64,000 nt of DNA from 66-474 sp963771735 (GTDB taxonomy: Bacteria > Pseudomonadota > Gammaproteobacteria > Xanthomonadales > Rhodanobacteraceae), in the NCBI GenBank assembly GCA_963771735.1, contig CAVYUN010000001.1:434001-498000 (forward strand), in the 5' to 3' direction. Each line of letters opens with the position of its first letter. Position 1 is the first letter of the stretch. The notes below the pieces were generated by a model. That model had not been told where the DNA came from and made no database searches. It worked only from the letters and a program-made list of their open reading frames with translations. Shown piece by piece: positions 50,296 to 58,258 of the stretch. Made by a program: the position numbers and the translations under genes.

Positions 50296-50991
50296 TCAGA
50301 GCGAATGGCCGACCAAGGCACCGATCGCGGTGGTCAGGGCCATCGCCAGCGCACCCCAGAAAGTCACGCGGAGCGTGGGCCTGGCGAGTCCGGCTCCGCC
50401 GGCTTTGGCCCCGACCGCGCCGAGAACGGCCAGGCAACCGAGTGAACCCAGCGCCACGATCGGGAGCAACCCACCGGTCGGCGCAATCGTTACCAGCACG
50501 AGAGGCGCCGCCGCGCCAACCGAGAAGGTGGCGGCCGATGTCAGCGCTGCCTGCACCGGTCGCGCCGTGCTGATGTCCGAGATGCCGAGTTCGTCCCGGG
50601 CATGGGAACGCAGCGCATCCTTCGCCATCAGCTGGAGTGCGACCTGGCGGGCAAGTCCGGATTCCACGCCCCGCGCGACATAGATCTGCGCCAGCTCATC
50701 GGTTTCGAAGTCCTGGTCGCTGGCGAGCTCGGCCTTCTCGCGGGCCAGGTCGGCGCGTTCGGTGTCGGCCTGGGAGCTGACCGAAACGTATTCTCCCGCG
50801 GCCATCGACATCGCGCCGGCGACGAGTCCGGCGATGCCTGCAACCAGGGCTTCACTTCTGGAGGAAGCGGCGGACGCGACGCCGAGAATGAGACTTGCGG
50901 TCGAGATGATGCCGTCGTTGGCACCCAGCACGGCGGCACGCAACCATCCGATCCGTTCGACCAGGTGACGTTCCTTGTGGAGGCGACTCAT
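50296..50991 (-). CDS. VIT1/CCC1 family membrane transporter
   Basis: 231 aa from the ATG at 50991 (MSRLHKERHLVERIGWLRAA). Helix 1 contains LGANDGIISTASLILGV, the family signature. GLVAGAMSMAAGEYVSVSSQ (with metal-binding Met/Glu positions) follows. The cytosolic loop DTERADLAREKAELA has the glutamate pattern of the iron/manganese-binding domain. Three further helices complete the fold. VIT/CCC1 proteins export Fe2+ or Mn2+ from the cytosol. The longer frame up to 51231 is not conserved. Confidence 0.93.
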   Translation of the reverse strand: MSRLHKERHLVERIGWLRAAVLGANDGIISTASLILGVASAASSRSEALVAGIAGLVAGAMSMAAGEYVSVSSQADTERADLAREKAELASDQDFETDELAQIYVARGVESGLARQVALQLMAKDALRSHARDELGISDISTARPVQAALTSAATFSVGAAAPLVLVTIAPTGGLLPIVALGSLGCLAVLGAVGAKAGGAGLARPTLRVTFWGALAMALTTAIGALVGHSL

Positions 50992-51431
50992 GCTGGGTTG
51001 TTTCTCTTCAGATCGTTGGGGGTTTCGGTGTGTCTGGCGCGGGGGCTTGCGACGACGCCGGGTCGCGTCAAAGTAGTCGTGATGCGCAACGATGCGGTTG
51101 ACCCAGGTCAAGGGTCGGACCGCATCGCCTGCCCGATTCATGCATGGTACCGGCCTCGCTGCGCCGGATCGGTCCTGAGCAGGTCGCGCCCCACGGCCTC
51201 GACCGGCATTGCATCGCGTCTGGGCGAGCATCCGGCAATCGATTCTTGTCGAAACTCCCGCCCGCCCATGCGGGCTGCGCGCGCGGCGCGGGCACGCAAG
51301 GACTTGCGCGTCCCCAGGTCAGTGGCGTCAGTTGAGTTTGAGGCAGCCGGAGCGGAGCGCGTGCGAGTTTCGAGGCAAGCGAAGGGTAAAGATGAACTTG
51401 GATCCCTTGCTCCCGATGCACCTGTCATCCG
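50992..51431. other. 440-base gap, no gene seen
   Basis: Contains the upstream region of the VIT-family gene and the downstream region of the next minus-strand gene. Some GC-rich partial palindromes occur around 51,270-51,290, but no frame is convincing. Confidence 0.4.
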
Positions 51432-51878
51432 TTAGTGTTTGATGGCTTTTGGTTGCAGCCGGAAGCATTGCTTGCCAGCCCCATGTGCCCAGAAATCGCT
51501 TGGGGCAACATAGCCAAAATCGTCCGGGGCAATATCGCCCTCTTGCGCAGCCTTGCCTGCGAACTCCGCGCAAAGTTCGTAGCGTTTCTGCCCAAGGACC
51601 CGATAGCCATACGGTTGCTTTGTCTCGGGATCCAAGGCATTGATCCGGATCCCTTGTTCATGCGACAGCTCGGCAAGCGAGGCAGGCAAGCGCCCCTGAC
51701 GAGTCCAATACAAGTCAACTGCACTTGCGATAGCCCGGATGTCGGCAATTCGGCGCGTGTCGACAACACGCTCGTGCGCTTTCTCGGGGGAGCCCAGCAG
51801 AAAGAGTCCGCCGAGGACCGACGCTACCACGGCCACGACGACGAGGGTGATGAACGCTTGCCGGCCCCACGCGATCAT
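51432..51878 (-). CDS. Small anchored protein with pseudopilin-like features
   Basis: 148 aa. One N-terminal helix (AFITLVVVAVVASVLGGLFLL) is followed by a domain reminiscent of minor pseudopilins (RRIADIRAIASAVDLYWTRQ, GRLPASLAELS, DPETKQPYGYRVLGQKRYEL). A pilin prepilin-peptidase site is not evident. The ATG overlaps the stop of the gene upstream as ATGA, so the two are coupled. Function unknown. Confidence 0.78.
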   Translation of the reverse strand: MIAWGRQAFITLVVVAVVASVLGGLFLLGSPEKAHERVVDTRRIADIRAIASAVDLYWTRQGRLPASLAELSHEQGIRINALDPETKQPYGYRVLGQKRYELCAEFAGKAAQEGDIAPDDFGYVAPSDFWAHGAGKQCFRLQPKAIKH

Positions 51879-52522
51879 GCTTCAGCTTCCGGGTCGTCCG
51901 AGCGAAGGTCCCAGAGGTAGTAGCCAAAGCTGGAACCCGCGATGGCTCCTACCGCAAGCACCTTGAGGAGGAAGCGTGGCCCGAGCTCTCCTCCCAGGAA
52001 GTTGTAGACCAGTGTGGTGAAATCTCCCACCAGAACACCGGTTGCAATGAACAACGTGAAGTACGTTAACCATTTGCGCACGCGGGATGCGCGTTTGATC
52101 GTCTCGCGCCGGATTGCCAGCGCCACCAGGCGCGATACGTACAAGAACACCGGAAAGGCAATTATGAGCGACGCCACCGCCCAGCGAATCGCATCCCGTG
52201 TGCGCTCGACAAAGTCCGCTGGCTGCGCCGGATCTGGAAATGCGCGATCGATGAAGTTGAAGACCAGCCCGCCAAGGTTGTACGCACTGACGTACAGCGT
52301 CGAAAAGAGCACGAGGTAGAGAAAGGCCTCCTTCGCGGAAACGTATGCCTTCGGTCTCGGGACCGGAATGGGAAAATCCACCGGGGCGTAAGCCGCGAGT
52401 GCGCTGTTCACTTGCTCCTTGCTCCATCCTGCCTGCAACAAGGCCTGCTCAATCTGCGCCCGGGGAAGGCCACGCGCGAGCGCGTCGCGTACAAAACCCA
52501 GCAGGTCGTCATCGATAGCCAT
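51875..52522 (-). CDS. DUF5671-like membrane protein with UBA-like N terminus
   Basis: 215 aa from the ATG at 52522 (MAIDDDLLGFVRDALARGLP). The first 45 residues (ARGLPRAQIEQALLQAGWSK) look like a small helical UBA-like domain. The rest resembles DUF5671 (SAKEAFLYLVLFSTLYVSAY, GLVFNFIDRAFPDP) with about five membrane helices. Role unknown. It is coupled to the pseudopilin-like gene by a 4-base overlap; such pairing suggests a two-component membrane unit. Confidence 0.8.
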   Translation of the reverse strand: MAIDDDLLGFVRDALARGLPRAQIEQALLQAGWSKEQVNSALAAYAPVDFPIPVPRPKAYVSAKEAFLYLVLFSTLYVSAYNLGGLVFNFIDRAFPDPAQPADFVERTRDAIRWAVASLIIAFPVFLYVSRLVALAIRRETIKRASRVRKWLTYFTLFIATGVLVGDFTTLVYNFLGGELGPRFLLKVLAVGAIAGSSFGYYLWDLRSDDPEAEA

Positions 52523-52648
52523 TGTGTCTTCGTCCCCTGTTGAGGGCCCAGCTGCCGCGCGCACTGGCGCCGAACCAAGCGAGGGAAGGCCCAACCCGCA
52601 AGGCGAGGCCCGTCCAGTGGACCACATTGTCGGGCTGCGGCGTCCCAA

Positions 52649-52882
52649 TCATTGCGCCACTACCTTGACCAGCTTCGTCCGTCCGGCGGCACCGGCCATG
52701 ATGGTTACAGCGGCCTTTTTGCAGTGGAATTTCCCTGCAACGAGATCCACCAGCTCCTCATTCGCTTTTCCATCGACGGGCGGCGCCTTCAGTTTGGCGA
52801 TCCACGTGCCGTCCTCGGCCTGGGCGATCTCCGACACCTTGGCCCGAGGCTTCACCTTGACCTTGAGTATCACCGCGGCCAT
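52649..52882 (-). CDS. DUF167 (YggU-like) protein
   Basis: 77 aa, small alpha/beta protein with the family pattern ILKVKVKPRAKVSEI, WIAKLKAPPVDGKANEELVD and AGAAGRTKLVKV. YggU-like proteins are widespread but have no firm role. Its ATG lies 14 bases after an attC-type R' box (GTTGGGC), as would be expected for a cassette gene, although DUF167 genes are usually chromosomal. Confidence 0.9.
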   Translation of the reverse strand: MAAVILKVKVKPRAKVSEIAQAEDGTWIAKLKAPPVDGKANEELVDLVAGKFHCKKAAVTIMAGAAGRTKLVKVVAQ

Positions 52883-52894
52883 CTGTCACCTGCA

Positions 52895-52954
52895 GCCCAA
52901 CGCCGGAGGCAAGCGACGGAACGCAGTCCGCTGAAATGAGTAGTGATGTTGCAT
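52895..52954 (-). mobile_element. attC-like site upstream of DUF167 gene
   Basis: Exactly 60 bases, like the attC at 36,294. On the minus strand it starts ATGCAAC and ends GTTGGGC, the latter a perfect R' box. The interior TTTCAGCGGACTGCG ... GTCGCTTGCC forms an imperfect stem. Its sequence resembles the arms of common integron attC sites (TTCCAGCGGACGGC). The R'' box deviates from consensus. Confidence 0.55.
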
Positions 52955-53094
52955 GCGGTTTCGTGCTTGCCTCGGCGTGCGCGCTAGCCTGCTGGAACAA
53001 AGCCGCAACATCCGCTTGGCTCCAAGACTTGAGTTCCGTGAACGCCGCGCCCGTAGCCTGCTGGCTGCCAGTACCCTCGCCATGGAGCACCATA

Positions 53095-53345
53095 ACGGTA
53101 GCACGATCCCATGATGTTGAAGGAACTTCGCCCCACCCGGTCCCGCGGACCATGCGCGATATAGACGGACGCGGCTGACGCCGGGAACCGGATATGAGCA
53201 ATGCCGTAGCGCCCAGAGGTCATTCGAACCCCATCGACCGCTATCGAGCGGCGCAATGAAGCACGGCAGTAGCCGCCCCTGGCCGCTCTCCGCCATCCGA
53301 CATCCACGAGCTGCGAGCGGCCTGAAATGCGCAACCAGGAACCGC
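53095..53345 (-). repeat. Dispersed repeat, copy B
   Basis: Second copy of the repeat at 37,022-37,290, roughly three quarters identical by eye over the first 90 bases and with matching blocks to the end. As with copy A, it lies on the minus strand immediately 3' of a gene and immediately 5' of an attC-associated stretch. The 140 bases between it and the attC-like site encode a short open frame, but nothing recognisable. Confidence 0.72.
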
Positions 53346-56104
53346 TATTTCACCGAAGCTCCGCCAACGACATTCGTGGACGTGCCCGGCGAAGCAAGCG
53401 CCTTGCGGAAGGTCGCGATTTCATCATCGGTGACGCCGGCGGCCTGCATGGAGGCGATGGCGTCGCGCAGACGCGCTTCGGCACCGGGACGATGCAGGCG
53501 CAATTCGATGCGCGCCTGCATCGCACGCAATACCACCGCACGGCCGGGATCGGAGGTGGTGGCCTGGTAAGCCTTGGGATCGATCTCGCCGATCATCGCC
53601 AAGGCCTCTTCATTGCGGTCGAGGTCGCTCAACGCATTGGCCAGCGCCACGCGTGCGGCCTGTGTCACCGGGCTGTGTTCGCCGCTGACTTTCTCGAGTC
53701 CGGTTTCGGCCTGTTGCAGGTGCGGCAGCGCGGATTTCAGGTCGCCGGCGTCGTATTCGTCGGAGCCGAGGTTCAGCAATTCCACCAGCGCGTACTGGCT
53801 GCGCGCACCCCAGCGTTGCACCGCGCGTTGCCAGACTTCGCGCTGCAACTGCAGTGCTTTCGCATCGTCGCCGTTCAATGAATACAGGTAACTCAGCGCG
53901 CTGAGCGAGCTGATCGCACCCTGGCTGTCGGCACCTTCCGATTGCCGGTAGTCGTCCAGCGACTGCTGCATCACCGGAATCGCGTCCTGGTACTTGCCCT
54001 GCCCGCGCAGCGCGTCGGCGAGGCGCGAACGCGCGGTGGCGATGGCGGCCAGGCCGATGCGCGCTTGCGTGTACGGCGAGCCGGCGAGGATTTCCCTTGC
54101 GACGGCCTCGGCCTGCTTCGGTTGGCCCGTGCGCAAGTCGCAGCCGGCGATGGCCAGCAGCAGATGCGTCGCGAGCACGACGTCGCTGGGATGCAGCAGG
54201 CCCTGCAGGCGTTCGGCGGCGCGATATTCGAAGAGCGCCTCCTTCACCTGCATGCGCTGGTAGGCGACATCGCCACGGGCCATGTGCGCGCGCAGGGCGA
54301 TCTCGGACACCACCTTGCGGCGATCGCCCGCCTCCGCATCCGCGCGATCGAGCAACCTGGCGGCCTCGTCGAAGCGCGACAGGTGCGCGTACACCGTCGC
54401 AAGTTCGTAATTCGCGAGGATGCTGTGCGGGTCGGCCTTGCCGAAGGTCTGCTCGAGTCCGCGCGCCGCGGCCTGCAACTGCACCGCGGCCTTGGCGTAA
54501 TCGCCGGTGCTGCGGTACGCGCGGCCGAGCGTCTGGTGCAGGCTCGCGCGCACCAGCGGCTCGCCCTGGAAACGGGTATCGAGACGTTGCGAGGCGGCAT
54601 CCAGGATCTCGCGCAGGCTGGGGTTGCGTTCGTACCACGCGGGCGAGTTGCCGCCCACGCCCGCGCCGAGCAGGTCCTCGATCAGGAACCGGTTGGCGGC
54701 GTCGGCGATCGCGGCCTGGCGCTGGACGTCGGCGCGTGCCATCCGCACCTGCCGAAGTTGCCACAGCGACGCGCCAAGGCCGAGCAGCAGCAACGCGATC
54801 GCGGCGATCAGCCACGGCCGGCGCGCACGATTGCGTTCCAGTGCGCGCTCCGCGACGAGTGCGCGCGCATCCGATTCGCGCAGGCGGCGGCGTTCGATCG
54901 CGCGCGCGTCGAGTGCGCGCAACCGCTGCGTCAATTGGTCGACGCTGTGCAGGCGCTGCCGTGGATCGCCGCGGGTCGCGGCGGCGATGTCCTCGCGCAG
55001 CAGTTCGTCGTCGATCGATTGTTCCCAGCCGGGCGCCAGCGTGCGCCGCAGGTCGCCGGCCAGCATCTGGAACAGCATCAGCCCGAGCGCGTAAACGTCG
55101 CTGCCCGTGGAGGGCGGCTGTCCGGCCAGCATTTCCGGCGCGAGATAGGTCAGCGTCACGCCGGAGCTTTCCGGCAGCCCGCCGGTGACGGTCAAGCCCA
55201 TTGCGGTGATGCCGAGCGCATCGAGTTTCCCCGGCTCCAGCAACCGGCCCGAGCCGAAGTCGGCGACCCGGAATTGCCAGCCGTCGCCGCGCGCCGCGAC
55301 CAGGACGTTGGCGGGTTTCAGGTCCTTGTGCAGCACGCCGACGCGATGCGCCGCGGCCACGGCGTCCGCGATCTGCAGGAACCACGCCACGCGTTGCGCG
55401 GCAGTGGCCTGCGCAAACGCCGGATGTTCGCGGGCCCAGTCGGCGAGGTCGCAGCCGGCGTCCTCGCTCTGCAGCCAGTACGGCGGCGTCTCGAAATTCC
55501 AGTCGATCAGGCGCACGAAGTCGTCGCGCTCGCCGAGGCTTTCGCGCAGCACGCGCTGGATCGTGACTTCGCGCTGGAGTGCGGCCAGCCGGCCGGCATC
55601 CACCGCGAACTTGTAGATGCGGGTTGCGCCGGTCTTGGCGTGCTGCACGCGCCAGACCGAACCGCCGGCGGCGGGGTCGAGGCATTCGCGCAGGATGAAG
55701 TGTTCGCGACCCGGAACGGCCTGCCCCGCCTTCAGGGCGAACGCCGCGGGCACGTGCCGGCCGGCGACGATGCGTTCGACCGGTCCGCGCAGGCGATAGC
55801 CGACCCGCGGCACGTTGACGATGCGGCTGCCCGCGTTGCTTCCCAGCGCCTTGCGCAGTTTGGCCACGGCGTTGGCGAGCACGTTGTCCACGGTGGGCCG
55901 CCCTTCCCACACCGTGTCGAACAATTCCCCACGCGGCACGACTTCGTCCGCGCGCCGGAGCAGCAAGGCCAGCACCTGCAGCGGCCGCTGTTCGAGCTCG
56001 ACTTCCCCGCCCGCCAAGCGCAGCGACATGCGCGCTTCGTCGAACTCGGCGTCCTCGAAGCGGTAGCGGTATAGCGGGACACTCGGTTGCGCGGCGGAAT
56101 CCAT
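53345..56104 (-). CDS. Winged-helix / Ser-Thr kinase / TPR fusion protein
   Basis: 919 aa in one intact frame. Residues about 12-107 form an OmpR/PhoB-type winged helix (LEQRPLQVLALLLRRADEVV, RIVNVPRVGYRLRG). Residues about 135-400 form a protein kinase: K165 in RIYKFAVDA, HKD at 259-261 (LHKDLKPANVL), DFG at 282-284 and APE in LAPEMLAG. One membrane helix spans about 430-450. About 460 residues of TPR repeats follow. The membrane helix puts kinase and DNA-binding domain in the cytosol and the TPR part outside. HKD replaces the common HRD but keeps the catalytic Asp. Confidence 0.93.
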   Translation of the reverse strand: MDSAAQPSVPLYRYRFEDAEFDEARMSLRLAGGEVELEQRPLQVLALLLRRADEVVPRGELFDTVWEGRPTVDNVLANAVAKLRKALGSNAGSRIVNVPRVGYRLRGPVERIVAGRHVPAAFALKAGQAVPGREHFILRECLDPAAGGSVWRVQHAKTGATRIYKFAVDAGRLAALQREVTIQRVLRESLGERDDFVRLIDWNFETPPYWLQSEDAGCDLADWAREHPAFAQATAAQRVAWFLQIADAVAAAHRVGVLHKDLKPANVLVAARGDGWQFRVADFGSGRLLEPGKLDALGITAMGLTVTGGLPESSGVTLTYLAPEMLAGQPPSTGSDVYALGLMLFQMLAGDLRRTLAPGWEQSIDDELLREDIAAATRGDPRQRLHSVDQLTQRLRALDARAIERRRLRESDARALVAERALERNRARRPWLIAAIALLLLGLGASLWQLRQVRMARADVQRQAAIADAANRFLIEDLLGAGVGGNSPAWYERNPSLREILDAASQRLDTRFQGEPLVRASLHQTLGRAYRSTGDYAKAAVQLQAAARGLEQTFGKADPHSILANYELATVYAHLSRFDEAARLLDRADAEAGDRRKVVSEIALRAHMARGDVAYQRMQVKEALFEYRAAERLQGLLHPSDVVLATHLLLAIAGCDLRTGQPKQAEAVAREILAGSPYTQARIGLAAIATARSRLADALRGQGKYQDAIPVMQQSLDDYRQSEGADSQGAISSLSALSYLYSLNGDDAKALQLQREVWQRAVQRWGARSQYALVELLNLGSDEYDAGDLKSALPHLQQAETGLEKVSGEHSPVTQAARVALANALSDLDRNEEALAMIGEIDPKAYQATTSDPGRAVVLRAMQARIELRLHRPGAEARLRDAIASMQAAGVTDDEIATFRKALASPGTSTNVVGGASVK

Positions 56105-56279
56105 GGCACCCCCTTGGCGTGATTCTGCACCATCACGCGGCCGCCGGCATGCATCGACGCCTTTTGCGGCGGTGCCGTTAGTGATCCGTTAGACGCCCGT
56201 GACGACTTGCCGGCCGCCATGGCTTCCAATGTGGCCGTCGCGGTATCGCCGCCCGTCCGCAAGGCCAAGGAGGTTCGAC

Positions 56280-56531
56280 ATGCGTTCTCGGCAATTTGCG
56301 TTGGCGTCGCTCGGCCTGGTGGCCACCCTGGGCCTCGCCGGCTGCGGCGGCACCTGGGTGGACGCCGACAGCAGCGGCTGCAGCGCGTCCGACGTCAAGC
56401 AGATGATGGCCGACGGTCCGCACGGCATGTCGGAAATGATGGGTACCGGCATCTGCAAGGCCCACGGCATGGACCGGTTCGCCGGCAAGTGGCGTTGCAA
56501 GGGCCACACGCTGCAGGTTGCCTGCAAGTAA
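56280..56531 (+). CDS. Small lipoprotein
   Basis: 83 aa with a lipoprotein signal (MRSRQFALASLGLVATLGLAGCGG; lipobox LAGC, C22). The mature part is about 60 residues with four further cysteines (SGCSAS, GICKAHG, WRCKG, VACK) that could form two disulfides. AAGGAGG sits 6 bases upstream of the ATG. I do not recognise a family. It heads a run of four small exported or membrane genes in the same direction. Confidence 0.82.
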   Translation: MRSRQFALASLGLVATLGLAGCGGTWVDADSSGCSASDVKQMMADGPHGMSEMMGTGICKAHGMDRFAGKWRCKGHTLQVACK

Positions 56532-56603
56532 TGCGCACGACGACGCGGGCCGCCTTCGCCCGCGCCGCCGACTTTCGTGGAGGCATCGATCGAGGAGACG
56601 GGC

Positions 56604-56906
56604 ATGTTCGGGGTACTGGTGGGTCTGGCCTGCATCGCGGGTGTGGTGGTGATGATGGTGAAGATGTACAAGTCCTACACGTGGCACAACCAGGGCGTGG
56701 GCGAACGCAGCGCGCGCGCCGAATACGCCCGCGTCCAGCGCGAACAGCCCGAAAGCGCGGAAGCCCGCCTGAGCGAGCCCGAGTTCGTGCAGCAGTACGT
56801 CGCCGCGCGGCCGGGTTTCGCGCGCTACATCATCATCGCGCTGCTGCTGACGTTCATCGGCATACCGGCGGCGTGCACGCTGGGCGTGGTCGGCTCGCTG
56901 CATTGA
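56604..56906 (+). CDS. Small two-helix membrane protein
   Basis: 100 aa from the ATG at 56604 (MFGVLVGLACIAGVVVMMVK) with GAGGAG upstream. One helix at each end (the second: YIIIALLLTFIGIPAACTL) and a charged middle (AEYARVQREQPESAEARLSE). Both helices may form a hairpin with the charged loop outside the membrane. No family recognised. Confidence 0.75.
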   Translation: MFGVLVGLACIAGVVVMMVKMYKSYTWHNQGVGERSARAEYARVQREQPESAEARLSEPEFVQQYVAARPGFARYIIIALLLTFIGIPAACTLGVVGSLH

Positions 56907-56925
56907 TGCCGACGGGAGGCGCGTC

Positions 56926-57834
56926 ATGAAGATCGGAAAACGCATGAGTTGCTTGTTCGCATTGATCGTCCTGGCCACGGGGTCGACCGCTGCGGCCCCT
57001 GCCGGCCCGCGCAAGATCGATTTCGACAAGGACGCGACCAAGCCGACGCCGGCGCAGGACGCCGCGATCCGGCGCGCAGCGGCCAGCGACATCAGGGACT
57101 TCAACCATCCCGGCCAAGGCGGCTACCACGTGGTCCTGGCCGACCTCAACGACGACGGCCTTCCCGACCTGCTGGTCCAGTACGACGACGGGGCGTTTTG
57201 CGGCTCGTCCGGTTGCAGCGGGGTGATCGTGATGGCGACCTCACGCGGCTATGCGCGCACGACGATCGGCTTGCCGAACTTCGGCGGGAACCTGGAGGTA
57301 CTGGCGGCGACCCACCACGGCATGCACGACCTGCAGTTCAACGGCGACAGCCCGATCTGGCGCTGGAATGGCCGTGCCTACGCCATCGCCAAGGCCGACC
57401 AGCCGGGCGCGGATGCACCCGCGTGGCAAACCCGCAACGCAGCCGATCGCACGCTGGCGATGGCGGTGCCGACCGATTCGGTGATCAAGACCTTGAGCGT
57501 GTTCTGCAACCAGGGCAAGCCGGTGCTGGCGATGCTGGTGAAGGCGCGTCCGCCCGCCGGATCGGTGACCTTGACCTTCGTGTTCCGCGGCTGGACGGTG
57601 AACGTGCCGATGGGCCAGGGCAATCGCGACGGCTCGCTGTGGCTGGCCGACCTGTCGCGTTCCGACTTGCCGCAGTGGCTGGCGCATCGCGGCAGGACGC
57701 GTACCACGCAGAAACTGGCGCGCCTCGCCGACATGGCCTACCTGCGCATCAACGGCGGATTGCAGGGACAGGTTTCGTTGAAGAATTCGACGGCGTCGAC
57801 CGAATCCGCGCTGGGCAGTTGTTATCGCTACTGA
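56926..57834 (+). CDS. Exported protein with an EF-hand/FG-GAP-like motif
   Basis: 302 aa, signal peptide (MKIGKRMSCLFALIVLATGS). Mature residues about 60-80 contain LADLNDDGLPDLLVQYDD, a calcium-binding loop like those of FG-GAP/VCBS repeats; a CGSSGCSG segment follows. The rest is beta-rich and not recognised. It begins 19 bases after the preceding gene, so the two are probably co-transcribed. Confidence 0.75.
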   Translation: MKIGKRMSCLFALIVLATGSTAAAPAGPRKIDFDKDATKPTPAQDAAIRRAAASDIRDFNHPGQGGYHVVLADLNDDGLPDLLVQYDDGAFCGSSGCSGVIVMATSRGYARTTIGLPNFGGNLEVLAATHHGMHDLQFNGDSPIWRWNGRAYAIAKADQPGADAPAWQTRNAADRTLAMAVPTDSVIKTLSVFCNQGKPVLAMLVKARPPAGSVTLTFVFRGWTVNVPMGQGNRDGSLWLADLSRSDLPQWLAHRGRTRTTQKLARLADMAYLRINGGLQGQVSLKNSTASTESALGSCYRY

Positions 57835-57922
57835 TCCGTTCCGCGCCGCCGCCGGCATGGATACGCACGACCCTCGCTGCACGCAACGGCAAGCGTCATT
57901 TCATTCCAAACGGAGAACAAAC

Positions 57923-58201
57923 ATGAACATCCGGAGCAAATTGCTGGCACCCATCCTCGCCACGTTGTTGCTGGCCGCCTGCGGCGGCGGCATCAGTGGC
58001 ACCTATCAAGGCGGATTCGGTTCGATCAAGTTCGAATCGGGCAAGGCATACGCCACCTTGATGGGCGTCACCAGTCAACTGGATTACAGCACCGACGGCG
58101 ACAAGATCATCCTGAAGTCACCCAAGGGCAATCTGGTGCTGACCCGCAACAAGGACGGTTCGATCAACTCTCCATGGGGCACGATGACGAAGCAAGACTA
58201 G
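57923..58201 (+). CDS. Small lipoprotein
   Basis: 92 aa with a lipoprotein signal (MNIRSKLLAPILATLLLAACGG; lipobox LAAC, C20). The mature part is short and beta-rich (GTYQGGFGSIKFESGKAY, YSTDGDKIILKSP). No known family. CGGAGAA precedes the ATG, and a terminator follows the stop. Confidence 0.8.
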   Translation: MNIRSKLLAPILATLLLAACGGGISGTYQGGFGSIKFESGKAYATLMGVTSQLDYSTDGDKIILKSPKGNLVLTRNKDGSINSPWGTMTKQD

Positions 58202-58220
58202 CGTCCGGGGGAGGGAGGGT

Positions 58221-58254
58221 GGCGCGCGGGGCACAAGGCTCCGCGCGCCCTTTT
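58221..58254 (+). terminator. Intrinsic terminator after the small-lipoprotein gene
   Basis: A 9-bp perfect stem GGCGCGCGG / CCGCGCGCC (58221-58229 with 58241-58249) followed by C and TTTT. It closes the 56.3-58.2 kb run and lies between convergent genes. Confidence 0.8.
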
Positions 58255-58258
58255 CCGT

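Noticed and set aside
52758..53090. Minus-strand open frame between repeat copy B and the DUF167 gene
   Set aside because: It runs through the attC-like site and into the DUF167 gene in another frame, with no ribosome binding site or family resemblance.
53942..56074. A 710-codon plus-strand open frame
   Set aside because: It is antisense to the intact winged-helix/kinase/TPR gene, which has clear motifs; the plus frame has none.
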